Below are positions 46,787-56,301 of a stretch of DNA of 64,000 nt, one piece after another; position 1 is the first letter of the stretch; every line of letters begins with the position of its first letter. This DNA comes from Stentor roeselii (Eukaryota > Ciliophora > Heterotrichea > Heterotrichida > Stentoridae). The DNA is taken from contig RSEH01000045.1 of assembly GCA_006503475.1 (NCBI GenBank), positions 124,001 to 188,000 on the forward strand. Reading direction: 5' to 3'. The notes beneath the pieces are model-generated. The model ran no database searches. It saw only the letters and a program-made list of their open reading frames with translations, and was not told the DNA's origin. The position numbers and the translations under genes are program-made.

Positions 46787-47764
46787 ATGATCTATAAAAA
46801 AGAAGACTATCTCGACAAACTCATCACAGACACCTTGAAGAAAAAACCAGTCAATTCAGACCATTTCTCAATTGTTAGGAAAATCCACCCAAATGAAGTT
46901 TTCACAAAAAATCCTAATCGAGTCATTCAAGAAAGTCATGTTCCGCTCAATAGAAGAATCAAAGAAACTATGGAAAATGCTGGATTTGCTTATGGCAGAC
47001 TTAGGGAAAAAAGCTGGGGAGATAATAATCGTGACAAGCAGGTTAGAATTGTTGCTCCAGGGCCAACTATTGGAAGATCTTCTCAAGAACCTCCTAAAGT
47101 GCACTTTAATGATCAGTTTAGAGCCAAGTTTCCGAGAAGTTTTGAAAAACCTTCTTTGGAGTCGGGAGGCTCACGTTCTGTTGATATTAAAAAACCTTCT
47201 GAAGTCTCAACATGCAGATTTTTAACACAGTCTCCTAGTCAGAGACAGGCCAAAGAGTATCTCCAGTTACTAAACGCAATAACCCCCGACGAGAAAAAAA
47301 TCCTTCAGCACAAAATCGATCTCAAAGTAAACGATTACAGAAAAGAGCTGAACGAAAAGGTGCCAAAAGTGATAAGCAGTCTAAACAACCGAGGAATTTT
47401 CAGCACTGAACTAAATGAATTCAGAGCAAGCAGCATGTTAAACGTAAAGCTAAAAAACCAAATGAAAGTCGAGCTAGACCCAATAGTCCGTAAAATCAAA
47501 GCCGAGGTCTTAAAAGACAAAATGACAGCTTACAACGAAACAATAGAAAAAACTCCAGTAGTTGCTGATTTTTTCCAAGCAGAAATGGAAAAAAGGAACA
47601 AGTTGTTGAAATACGTGGGAGAAACAGTCTCAAAAGGTGTTATCATTAAAGGAGACAAGGAAATGGAAAACACTTTTTATAACTCTGACTATGACTGGAC
47701 TGAAGCACTTACTCAAAGCATGAATAAAGCCATGGTCAAGTGCACGCCAAAATTCATTAGTTAA
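46787..47764 (+). CDS. unknown protein, 325 aa
   Basis: Unrecognised. A basic, largely disordered N-terminal half (VPLNRRIKETMENAGFAYGRLREKSWGDN) is followed by a helical half (about 165-310) with EYLQLLNAITPDEKKILQHKIDLKVNDYRKEL. The C-terminus has FYNSDYDWTEAL. The overall pattern is common in ciliary or cortical proteins of ciliates, but I cannot assign it. Its stop is 5 bp from the convergent zinc-finger gene stop. Confidence 0.8.
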   Translation: MIYKKEDYLDKLITDTLKKKPVNSDHFSIVRKIHPNEVFTKNPNRVIQESHVPLNRRIKETMENAGFAYGRLREKSWGDNNRDKQVRIVAPGPTIGRSSQEPPKVHFNDQFRAKFPRSFEKPSLESGGSRSVDIKKPSEVSTCRFLTQSPSQRQAKEYLQLLNAITPDEKKILQHKIDLKVNDYRKELNEKVPKVISSLNNRGIFSTELNEFRASSMLNVKLKNQMKVELDPIVRKIKAEVLKDKMTAYNETIEKTPVVADFFQAEMEKRNKLLKYVGETVSKGVIIKGDKEMENTFYNSDYDWTEALTQSMNKAMVKCTPKFIS

Positions 47765-47769
47765 TTTTC

Positions 47770-48090
47770 CTATGTTTCACTGCTTGAAAGGGAAGAATGC
47801 TTGAATTTTAAATGGTTTTTTAAGGAAGCCTCGGAACCGTATGACTTTTCACAGTGAATACAACTGAATATTCGCTTTATTTGACTTGCGTTTCGACGGA
47901 ATCGTTTTCGTTTACCGTTTGGGTAAGCTTCTTGAAGAACAGTGAATCTTGTTTCGAGTTTACTTTTTTCTTCTGTTAGGGTTGATAGTCGTTCTGTTAA
48001 GAGCTTATTGTAAAGCAAGAGCTTGCAAAATTCTTGGTAAAAAATCAGTTTTTCTGAAGGGATTTCAGTCGACTCTTGCAGATTTTCCAT
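47770..48090 (-). CDS. small C2H2 zinc-finger protein, 106 aa
   Basis: One classical C2H2 finger lies near the C-terminus: CIHCEKSYGSEASLKNHLKFKH, with Cys-X2-Cys and His-X4-His. It is preceded by a basic stretch (NGKRKRFRRNASQIKR) that would serve as nuclear signal or DNA contact, and by a short leucine-rich coiled coil (about 30-50). A single finger rarely gives DNA specificity, so dimerisation through the coil would be needed. The start is preceded by GAATATTAATGG. The stop (TAG) is 5 bp from the convergent stop of the unknown 325-residue gene. Confidence 0.78.
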   Translation of the reverse strand: MENLQESTEIPSEKLIFYQEFCKLLLYNKLLTERLSTLTEEKSKLETRFTVLQEAYPNGKRKRFRRNASQIKRIFSCIHCEKSYGSEASLKNHLKFKHSSLSSSET

Positions 48091-48273
48091 TAATATTCAT
48101 CAGTAGTTTACCCACAGCATCTAAAAGAATCCTTATCTTATGAAGTAATCTTTTAAAACAATACAAAGAAAATAACCTTTATTCTAAATAGAAACATAAA
48201 ATTATAATAAAATCAAATGATTAATCAATAATCCTCCTCTTCTCATTCAATCCTCATCACTCATAAAATATTA

Positions 48274-49008
48274 CTACTCTAATCTCGACTTTTTCACCAA
48301 GGCAGGTTCAGCTCCATCATCATCTTGTTTAAACATTGACTTAAGTTTCCAACACCCTCGATACTGTCCAGAATTTTCCTTCTCAGCAATCTGCTGCAAA
48401 ATATCATTCAAAAAGCTTTCAGGCTGGTCAGTCTCATCAGCAAGTGCCTTGGTTTTCCAATGAGCCTGTCTTTCAAATAGTTCAAAAAGTTGTTCTCTGA
48501 CTTTTTCAGGGTCTCCTCTGACTCTTTTTTCTTTGTACTTCTTTCTCAGTCCAGCCTGGGCAGCCATTTCAGAGTTGGCCATGATGAAAGACTTGTGATT
48601 GTCATGAAGCTTAAAAATCTTCTTTTTCTGATTTTTTCTGTCTTCTTTTGAATCAGAAAGTTTTATTTCATGTTCGCTTGACTTGTTCAGGTTTTCTTGT
48701 TTGAGTCTTTCGGAAATGGAAGAAATCTTTGGAGTTAATATTGACTTGTAAGCAACTGTGCTTTTTAAACTTGCTTTTTTGGAAGAGTCGACAGCGAAAA
48801 TGTGGATTCCTTCATCGGTGTCGTCTACTCTTCCTGAATAAACTTTGGGTTCTTGGTCGGGAATCGGAATTTCTAAGAGGAGAAGCTTTTGAAGAGGGTT
48901 GAAGGAAAGGGTTCCTGATTTTTCTGGGTTGTTTTGAAGACTTGTGTAGAGTTCTTCTGGAAGACGAACTATCATTACTTTGTTGGAACTGCGGGATACG
49001 ATTTCCAT
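48274..49008 (-). CDS. GTF2F2: transcription factor IIF beta subunit
   Basis: TFIIF beta (RAP30) joins RNA polymerase II at promoters with TFIIF alpha. The 244-residue protein has the N-terminal dimerisation strands (VMIVRLPEELYTSL; KLLLLEIPIP; YSGRVDD...GIHIFAVD), a Lys-rich linker and the C-terminal winged helix KRVRGDPEKVREQLFELFERQAHWKTKALADETDQPESFLNDIL, ending near WKLKSMFK. Length agrees with human RAP30 (249). I chose Met at 49008, since the earlier ATG at 49032 would overlap the divergent gene. Divergent starts are then only 13 bp apart. Confidence 0.92.
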   Translation of the reverse strand: MEIVSRSSNKVMIVRLPEELYTSLQNNPEKSGTLSFNPLQKLLLLEIPIPDQEPKVYSGRVDDTDEGIHIFAVDSSKKASLKSTVAYKSILTPKISSISERLKQENLNKSSEHEIKLSDSKEDRKNQKKKIFKLHDNHKSFIMANSEMAAQAGLRKKYKEKRVRGDPEKVREQLFELFERQAHWKTKALADETDQPESFLNDILQQIAEKENSGQYRGCWKLKSMFKQDDDGAEPALVKKSRLE

Positions 49009-49021
49009 TTTATTAAATATA

Positions 49022-49909
49022 ATGAATTTCACTCCTCCTGATCAGAATAAACAGGTTCAGGCTATTGGAATGTTTCAACGTAATTCTAGAATCGAGGCAA
49101 AAGCTTTTTCGTTTAATCCTTTGCATTTTCAAGATATGGGTGTTCCTGGGCCTGATGACTGGTTGAGCTATAATCATGAACCAGGACAAACATTCGATAA
49201 ATATTCAACAAAATGTTCATATCCAAACAAAAAACAGAAATTTTACATCCAACCACTCGGAAAAACCTTCAGTCAAAGAACCTTAGAAATGCTTCAAGAA
49301 TTCGCAACATTATTCTACCCAGGTATGCCATTTGTAATCCGATCTCCAATAAGCTTAAAATCCTTAAAACTAAAAAAGCGTTTAAATTGCAATAAAGAGC
49401 AATACAGCGGAGGTCAGATATTAAAGAGTATCCAAGGCACAGTCAGAAGTAATCCAGAAACATATGCAACAATAGCAGTTTTATTCCAAGACATTTACAA
49501 CAGAGAAGAAGGAAATTTTGTCTTTGGTCTTGCGAATGGACAGTCAAAAACTGGAGTTTTTTCATTTGCCAGATATGACAACAGGTTTTATGGACTTGAG
49601 GAAAATCAAAATTTGCTTAACTTTCGGGCTGTCAAGGTCATGATTCATGAGATGGGTCATATGTTTGGACTCAGTCATTGCATTTACTTTCGGTGTTTGA
49701 TGAATGGATCTAATCATATGGAAGAGACTGACAATAAACCTTTTTTGTTATGTTCAGTCTGTGCTAGAAAAATTCATCATTTGTTGAAATTTGATGTCGT
49801 TGCTTGGTACCAGGGAATTTTGAATGGATTGAGGAAGTATGGAGAGTTTTTTGGACAATTCATTGACTGGTATTCAACAAGGGTTAATTATTTGATGTCA
49901 AGTGAATAA
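49022..49909 (+). CDS. AMZ: archaemetzincin metalloprotease
   Basis: Archaemetzincins are zinc peptidases whose cellular substrates are little known. The family signature is intact: HEMGHMFGLSHC at about 209-220 (HExxHxxGx3C), followed by CLMNGSNHMEE and the second CxxC (CSVCARK near 241). The Met turn is the Met of CLMNG. The protein has 295 residues, in the usual range for eukaryotic AMZ. Residues upstream include LGKTFSQRTLEMLQEF. The start ATATAATGAATTTC lies 13 bp from the divergent TFIIF beta start, so promoters must overlap. A longer in-frame reading upstream lacks a comparable context and enters the neighbouring coding strand. Confidence 0.94.
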   Translation: MNFTPPDQNKQVQAIGMFQRNSRIEAKAFSFNPLHFQDMGVPGPDDWLSYNHEPGQTFDKYSTKCSYPNKKQKFYIQPLGKTFSQRTLEMLQEFATLFYPGMPFVIRSPISLKSLKLKKRLNCNKEQYSGGQILKSIQGTVRSNPETYATIAVLFQDIYNREEGNFVFGLANGQSKTGVFSFARYDNRFYGLEENQNLLNFRAVKVMIHEMGHMFGLSHCIYFRCLMNGSNHMEETDNKPFLLCSVCARKIHHLLKFDVVAWYQGILNGLRKYGEFFGQFIDWYSTRVNYLMSSE

Positions 49910-49984
49910 TATAGAATAAATTTAAAGTAAGAACTCAAGTCTTTGCTAAGTTTAATTATTTCCTTTCCATGATCACCTATCTTA

Positions 49985-50737
49985 TTAGGATTCTAGTTCC
50001 AGATCCTTCATAACATCCTGACTAATCCAACTTTCAAGCAAAGGTAAACTTATCCCATCTTCTTCTAAAACAGAATTCAAATTCATCAATTCAGGTATAT
50101 TTCTATCTCCAACTTCAGCATCATCAAAAAGCAGCTCCATTTCGACATCAGGAGAATTCGGTGGAGCCATCCACAAGATCTGATCGACATAATAATTATA
50201 ATTCGTCCAATCCACAACCTTCATCTGACCAAATCTCTTCAAATATCGATTAAAAGCCCTTGGCTGAACATACAACTTATGCGAGTGCTCATTATGCCAT
50301 TTCTCATACCCAGTAAAGAAACCTTTATACTTGCATTTTAAAAATGAATTTATTCCTGCCATGTCTTCAGAGAAATTCATAGAATTCTTTGCGAAATACG
50401 CTGAAAACAAGAGAAGGACCTGCAAGTTGCGATTGAGGTTCTCCCAGACGACCTCTTCCAACAGAAGGCTCCACATAATAATTTCCAATTCACCTAAAAA
50501 GAACTCTTGACTTGTTTCGATCAAAAATCGTAACAAAGGCAAAAGTTTCACCTCGAAAGGGATTTTTTCGTTTTTTGTGATTTGGACTAGAAGGTGATGA
50601 CTTGATTGGGTCATTTCTGAAGACATGTAATGGTCTCTGAGCTTTTCGTATGATTTGTATACTGCTGAGAGGTACTCGATGTTTTTACCTTCTAAATCAT
50701 TTTTCGTTGATGAGGGATTCGCTGGGCGGTGTATCAT
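49985..50737 (-). CDS. unknown protein, 250 aa
   Basis: Unrecognised. Mostly helical with a hydrophobic centre (LLPLLRFLIETSQEFFLGELEIIMWSLLLEEVVWENL), which looks like an alpha-solenoid or soluble helical bundle rather than membrane spans since acidic residues are regularly mixed in. The C-terminus is acidic (EMELLFDDAEVGDRNIPEL). No signal peptide. A convergent archaemetzincin gene ends 75 bp away. The upstream interval is 491 bp without genes. Confidence 0.8.
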   Translation of the reverse strand: MIHRPANPSSTKNDLEGKNIEYLSAVYKSYEKLRDHYMSSEMTQSSHHLLVQITKNEKIPFEVKLLPLLRFLIETSQEFFLGELEIIMWSLLLEEVVWENLNRNLQVLLLFSAYFAKNSMNFSEDMAGINSFLKCKYKGFFTGYEKWHNEHSHKLYVQPRAFNRYLKRFGQMKVVDWTNYNYYVDQILWMAPPNSPDVEMELLFDDAEVGDRNIPELMNLNSVLEEDGISLPLLESWISQDVMKDLELES

Positions 50738-51228
50738 TATGTTATTTACTTTGTCAGGCCTTATCAGATTAGATTTTTTGGAATTTTTTAGGATTTAGTT
50801 TGGGTTATGATTGGAAATGGAGTTGGAAAAATGACTTTGGATTTAATTAATTTGAGATGGTGTATTATTTTTATATGTTTGAGGAATTTTTAACTTCTTG
50901 GTTTATATTGGATGATTGTTGGGATAAGAAAGAGAAGTCATTTCTTTAACATATGATTTCTATTGTAGAGGATTATATTATTGATTGATAGAATTTTAAA
51001 TTTTAAGTGTATAAAGGTATTGAATTGGTAAAGTGATAATTAACTTTAAGATTATCTGACATCTCAAATTTCAGGTAAATTAATAAATAATCAGCGGATT
51101 CAACTCACTTTTATCAACCCTTAAAGCACACCAAATAAGGCCAATGCCATTAAAAATTAATTCTATTACCATGTGCATAAAGTTTAACTATAATGATTCT
51201 ATTCTCGATGATTTAATAGTTAAAGTAT
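50738..51228. other. gene-free interval, 491 bp
   Basis: AT-rich; no frame or RNA gene. It separates the start of one leftward gene from the end of the next. Confidence 0.6.
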
Positions 51229-51594
51229 TTATAAGTTAGTTCGAAATTTCTTAATCAACTCTTGAAAGCCTTCTCTCGATAAGGGCTGAATAACTGCCTT
51301 TCGGGAATCAATTGGGGGCAAAGATCGAGCAGTAGTAGATTGATGTAACTTAGGAGCACTCGAAACAATAAGATGTTCTTTCAGCATTTTATCCTTTAGT
51401 TGTTTCGGCAACTTTTTTTTAGACCTGGTATGTTCTCGATATTTCTTGATCAAAAAGTAGTTTTCCAGGTAAATATCTTTTTCACTCTGATAAGGTTTTA
51501 AATGACTACTTCTTGAATTGCAGCAGTCAAGAACGAATTCTTTTTTGTTTGTTGGCACCTGGGAAGAAACCTTTCTAACAGTTTTACCAATCAT
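51229..51594 (-). CDS. small basic protein, 121 aa
   Basis: Unrecognised. High in Lys, Arg, Ser and Pro, with little hydrophobic core; the middle helix (EKDIYLENYFLIKKYREHTRSKKKLPKQLKDKML) is basic. The C-terminus GFQELIKKFRTNL may be amphipathic. This could be a real small gene or an open frame by chance; the start (AATGATTGG on the minus strand) is weak, but the frame is longer than expected at this AT content. It diverges from the D-2-hydroxyglutarate dehydrogenase 135 bp away. Confidence 0.6.
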   Translation of the reverse strand: MIGKTVRKVSSQVPTNKKEFVLDCCNSRSSHLKPYQSEKDIYLENYFLIKKYREHTRSKKKLPKQLKDKMLKEHLIVSSAPKLHQSTTARSLPPIDSRKAVIQPLSREGFQELIKKFRTNL

Positions 51595-51729
51595 TTATAA
51601 AATTTTTCTCATCTTAACATCAGATAATCCTTAAAAATCAACTCAAAGGCCTACCCTTCCAATCCCTAAAAAAAAAACCTTCAACAATAATCCTAAATCC
51701 AAAACCCTTAAATTTCCCAATAAACTTCA

Positions 51730-53151
51730 ATGTTAATCCGAAGATTTTTCTCAGCTCTATCCTCCTTATCATCAACTCATTTAAACTACTTCAAATCCCT
51801 TCTTCCATCCCACCAGCTACAAACAGAAGACCTTGACAGTTACAACAGCGACTGGCTTCAAGAGCATAAAGGAAATTCCAAGTTGGTTCTAAAGCCGAAC
51901 AGCAGATCACAAGTCGAGTCAATCTTGAAATACTGCAACACCCAGCGTCTTGGAATCGTGACTCAAAGTGGAAACACGAGTCTTGTGGCAGGAAGTGTTC
52001 CAGTCAATGACGAAATCATTCTTTCAATGAAAAACTTGAACAAAATCGAAGCTTTAGACGAAACTCAAGGAATTGTCTGGTGTGAAGCAGGGGTCGTTTT
52101 GGAAACACTTAATCAATACTGCAGTGAAAAAGGATGGATTGTTCCTATTGACTTGGGTGCTAAGGGAAGTTGTCTTATTGGCGGAAATGTTTCGACTAAT
52201 GCCGGAGGTGTCAGGCTTATTCGATATGGGTCTTTACATGGAAATGTTCTTGGATTGGAAGTCGTTTTGCCTTCAGGAGAAGTCATGACTGACTTGAAAG
52301 CGCTTAGGAAGGATAATACTGGACTTAACCTTAAACAAGTCTTTATTGGGTCTGAAGGACTTTTAGGAGTCATTACTAAGGTTGCTTTGCTTCTTGCTCC
52401 GAAACCTGCTAGTGTACAGACATCATTTTTAGCACTTCGGAGTTATCAGGATGTTGTCAAGCTACTGAATATAGCGAAAATGCACTTGGGGGAAATTTTA
52501 TCGGCTTATGAGTTTATTGATAGTGAAACGTTTCAGATCATTTTAAAACATATTCCGAGGGCTGTGAATCCTTTTGAAAAAAATTACGAATTTTATGTTT
52601 TGGTTGAGACTTCTGGGTCGTATCAGCAACACGATTCTGAAAAAATGGAACTATTTTTAAACAAAGCATATGAAAATGGCCTTGTTCTAGATGGTTCCAT
52701 CGCCCAAAATCAATCCCAAGCTGATAATTTCTGGCGTATTCGAGAAAACGGTGCAATAGCTACAAGAAAAGAAGCAAAAGATATATTTAAATACGATTTC
52801 AGCATGAGAATCCCTGAAATGTACGACTTTGTATTAACATGCAAAGAAAAAGTAGGAAGTTTAGGAAGAGTGATGGGATACGGACATGTCGGAGACGGTA
52901 ACCTGCACATGACAGTGATAACAGATAAAGGACCAGAAGTTGAAAAAATTTTATATCCTTTTTTATATGAAGAAGTAAGCAACCGGAAAGGAAGTATCAG
53001 TGCAGAACATGGAATCGGCTTATTCAAACAAGGACTCTTGGGATATAGCAAAGACCAAGAAACAATCAACTACATGGTAAGACCCACTTAGAAAAAAATC
53101 AAAAACCTGTTTGACCCCAACGGAATTTTAAATCCAGGAAAAGTCTTCTAA
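51730..53151 (+). CDS. D2HGDH: D-2-hydroxyglutarate/D-lactate dehydrogenase, mitochondrial, two exons
   Basis: This FAD enzyme oxidises D-2-hydroxyglutarate (or D-lactate) in mitochondria. Exons 51730-53076 and 53092-53151 join over a 15-nt intron to give 468 residues. The FAD-binding PCMH domain lies at about 50-230: VTQSGNTSLVAGSVP and NVSTNAGGVRLIRYGSLHGNVLGLEVVLPSG. The C-terminal FAD-oxidase part has MGYGHVGDGNLHMTV and SAEHGIGLFKQGLL. The short second exon supplies the conserved end KNLFDPNGILNPGKVF, which is strong support for the intron. The basic N-terminus (MLIRRFFSALSS) fits a mitochondrial presequence. I favour D2HGDH over D-LDH weakly. Confidence 0.93.
53077..53091 (+). other. 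15-nt intron, phase 0
   Basis: Reads GTAAGACCCACTTAG. Retention ends the frame at its own TAG; removal adds the 19 conserved final residues of the dehydrogenase. Confidence 0.9.
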
Positions 53152-53224
53152 TAATTCAAAAACGATAAAATTCTTTCATTCAGCAAAAGCTGATAAAATA
53201 TTCATAGTTTCTTATAATTCCCTA

Positions 53225-56200
53225 ATGGAGTCCTCAATATTAACAGACAGAAGCACGGTTAAAAAGAAAATGAACTTGTCTCATCACACAAAAAACAGTT
53301 TATCAGAAACCTTCCTGAAAATTCCTTCAAACAGCATTTTTCAGGAGCAGGTCCGAGACTATCTAAAAAAAGATCAAGAAAAAACCCTTCCGAAGCTAAA
53401 ACTAAAGCATTCTCGAGACGTGTCTTACATTCGCGACTTGAAACTAAGCAAGTCCAACTTTAACCCGATTTCTCTTCCAAAGACTTTAAAAGAATTAAAA
53501 TCTTTCGACACTTGCAAGTCTTTTGCTCAATTAAGCTCACTTTGCAACAAGTCTTCCTGCATTTCAGACATTCTCACATCAAGGACTGATATCAAAGGAA
53601 ATTCAGTGAAATATCTTCAGTCTCTTGACAAGTCTCTTCCAAGTGGAAGGAAAGAAGCTGAAAACTTGTTGGAATGGTTCAAGACTATGAAGAGTTTGTA
53701 TGAAAATGACCAGGACTTCGAAGTTGTTATCTGGAAATGCGCTGAAGAACTTTGCAGACAAATAAACGTTGAATGTAGAGAAAGAGGAGAATTGTTTAAA
53801 ATAGTCTTCGGGTACTTTCAGGACATCTTTGATGCAAAAAATGAAGATATTCGAGAATACTGTGAAAATTATGAAAATCACTGCAAAAAAAATATCTTGA
53901 AGCTTCAGGCTTTGCACTCAGAAGAAATCGGAAGTCTTCGCAATAAACTTGATGAAATGGCGCAGAAAGTCTTGGAAAAGGAAAACAAAATTGAAGTAAT
54001 TATGCAAGAATGTATTATTTATAAACAGAAGTTTTATGAAATGAGGAGGCAGGTGGATCAAGAGAAGAAAATAAGAAAAGTCACTTTAGGGGAAAAGTTT
54101 GAAAACCTTTTAAAGGTTGATGATCGACCATTGCTGAAAAGATCGCATAAGACTCAGAAGAGTCCTAATCTTTCTTTTACACACAGCAGAAAACAATCAG
54201 ATTTAAACGATTCTTTTCATGCTCCAGCTTCACAAGCTTCAATACAAATTCTTGAAATATTTAAAGAAAAGACAACTCAAACAGAAAAAAAATTAACTCA
54301 AGAAGCTTCTAATCAAATTAATGAAGATTTATTAACGATTCTTGAAGATTCGAAATGTTCTGAAATTTCTATCCTTCCTCAAACTTTTATTATGAAAAAA
54401 ATTGGGTTTGATAAATCGGTTCAAGCGAATGTTATTGTTCCTTCAATTCAGAGAAAAAATAAAAATGATTTTAGACAAAATAGTTTCCAGTACTTGCCAC
54501 AGGCTACTCAAATTTTAACGAAAACTACGAGTTTTAGCTTTTTGAAGAATGATGTTAAACTTGATGAATCTTCGTCTAGTAGCTCGGAAAGTGAAAAAAT
54601 AGAAAGTGATGAGAGTGATAATCAAACAAAAGTTGCTTCTAATAATGATAACAGTGTACCTATTATTGAATATAATTTTAGTGGAATTCCTAACGAAGTT
54701 CAGAAAAATAAAAAGGATAAGAAAAAGTCTTTGAAAGGAAAACGCAAAAATGTGAAAAAAAGTAAAGGGGTTTATAATGAGAAGAGTAAAAGTACTTTAA
54801 AAGTGAATACAAGGAAACTCAGCTTCTATCAATCTAATTCTGGTATTAGATCTTCAAATACAATTAATCAAGAATTCAAAAAGTCTGCAATAATCAATCC
54901 AGACTTGAAACAAACAACTATTTTATCTATTCCAGTTCAACTTCCTAGGCAAAAATCAAAAAGTTTTTTAATAACAACTTCACTTCTTCCAGATATCAGC
55001 GAGTCATCATTAGTTCAACCTCTAGAAAAACCTAAACTTTTAAGTCCCATCACAAGCGAAGGCCATTCATTCCAACACCTTCAACTTTCTCCAATAAACA
55101 ACAACAAAGAAAAAACAGCTCAAGTATCAAAAAACACTCTGAATTCTAATATAAACCCTTTAGATAACTCTCACTCAATACTCGAAGAATCTGGAAGTTC
55201 CTATGAAGACCTATTCAAAAAACGAGCTTCGAGTCCTTTCATCACATCCAACATAAAAGAAAGTTTAAAATCATTAAACAAAAAATTGACTGAAAGTGAC
55301 AAATCTTTTTCATTACGAGAGTCGCGATTCAACATAAACAAAATCCTTTCAAAGTTCATAAAAAATCATTCAAAAACCACTAAAAAAATCTTGAGTTTCA
55401 GTTTAAAGTCCATAAGAAAAATAATCTACTCTGTTTATCTAAACTCAAACAACTTCGAAGAAAATATTTTCATGGCTTGTCTTTCAAGTTTTGGACAAAA
55501 ATATGGACTGAAAAAAGTAGCACAAAAGAAATTTGTTCGGTTTTTACTTGCTGTTGAATATAATGGAAAGAATAAATCTTGTGAATTGTTTTTGAGGTTG
55601 AATGGACTTGGGGAGCTAGTTCATCTTAGTAATTTTTCGGATTATTCGAAAAACCTTTTCTTGGAGCTTTTCAGAGGCTTGACACAAAATAGACATTCTT
55701 TGAGTTTATTTGAGGAAAATAAGGTCAAGTATTACTCTTCATATGATAGAATCATAGATTTTATTAAACTTAGATACGACCAGAAGTTTACACCAGGGAC
55801 TTTGAAAGGGTTTTATGAGAAAAGCCAGAATCATCCAGTTAATCTCGAAAAAATGCTGAAAGATTTAATTGAAAACTATGAAAATCAAACAGTTCAACCC
55901 ATTATTCAAGGAATCTCTCTACTATTTGACTCCCTTGATATTAAAGAGTCTATTCCTCCATCTGTACTAAGCCACTGCGCATCTTGCATATACCCTCGAA
56001 GACCTCTAGTCTCTTTCCCTTCAATTACTTCCAAACAATCCTTAGAGTCCCACTGCATCAAAAACTTGTTATTTTCTTTATCAGACCTTCAAACTTTCAT
56101 CTCTAAAAACTTACCAAAATCAAAAAAATCTTTCAAATCACTTCAAGAAATTTACAATTCCCATTCAAAACCAGTCTTAACCCTTTCTCTAGAAACCCTA

Positions 56201-56278
56201 AACCTCGATGAGCCTTACAACGATTCGCAAAGCCTGATGTTTCTATTCCTAACTTTCTTTCTCCTTCCAAATCAATAA
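53225..56278 (+). CDS. unknown protein, 1017 aa
   Basis: Unrecognised. Residues about 215-300 are a coiled coil (EEIGSLRNKLDEMAQKVLEKENKIEVIMQE). Two helical stretches precede it, around LEWFKTMKSLYENDQDFEVVIWKCAEELCRQI. The middle (about 310-680) is disordered and Ser/Lys-rich with SSSSSESEKIESDES. The last third (about 690-1017) is more ordered, including MACLSSFGQKYGLKKVAQKKFVRFLLAVEY, and resembles a helical repeat of unknown type. The layout resembles the 1199-residue protein at 31.8 kb, but I see no clear sequence match. No membrane segment or signal peptide. Confidence 0.85.
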   Translation: MESSILTDRSTVKKKMNLSHHTKNSLSETFLKIPSNSIFQEQVRDYLKKDQEKTLPKLKLKHSRDVSYIRDLKLSKSNFNPISLPKTLKELKSFDTCKSFAQLSSLCNKSSCISDILTSRTDIKGNSVKYLQSLDKSLPSGRKEAENLLEWFKTMKSLYENDQDFEVVIWKCAEELCRQINVECRERGELFKIVFGYFQDIFDAKNEDIREYCENYENHCKKNILKLQALHSEEIGSLRNKLDEMAQKVLEKENKIEVIMQECIIYKQKFYEMRRQVDQEKKIRKVTLGEKFENLLKVDDRPLLKRSHKTQKSPNLSFTHSRKQSDLNDSFHAPASQASIQILEIFKEKTTQTEKKLTQEASNQINEDLLTILEDSKCSEISILPQTFIMKKIGFDKSVQANVIVPSIQRKNKNDFRQNSFQYLPQATQILTKTTSFSFLKNDVKLDESSSSSSESEKIESDESDNQTKVASNNDNSVPIIEYNFSGIPNEVQKNKKDKKKSLKGKRKNVKKSKGVYNEKSKSTLKVNTRKLSFYQSNSGIRSSNTINQEFKKSAIINPDLKQTTILSIPVQLPRQKSKSFLITTSLLPDISESSLVQPLEKPKLLSPITSEGHSFQHLQLSPINNNKEKTAQVSKNTLNSNINPLDNSHSILEESGSSYEDLFKKRASSPFITSNIKESLKSLNKKLTESDKSFSLRESRFNINKILSKFIKNHSKTTKKILSFSLKSIRKIIYSVYLNSNNFEENIFMACLSSFGQKYGLKKVAQKKFVRFLLAVEYNGKNKSCELFLRLNGLGELVHLSNFSDYSKNLFLELFRGLTQNRHSLSLFEENKVKYYSSYDRIIDFIKLRYDQKFTPGTLKGFYEKSQNHPVNLEKMLKDLIENYENQTVQPIIQGISLLFDSLDIKESIPPSVLSHCASCIYPRRPLVSFPSITSKQSLESHCIKNLLFSLSDLQTFISKNLPKSKKSFKSLQEIYNSHSKPVLTLSLETLNLDEPYNDSQSLMFLFLTFFLLPNQ

Positions 56279-56301
56279 AAAGATTAATTAATTTATACAC
56301 T

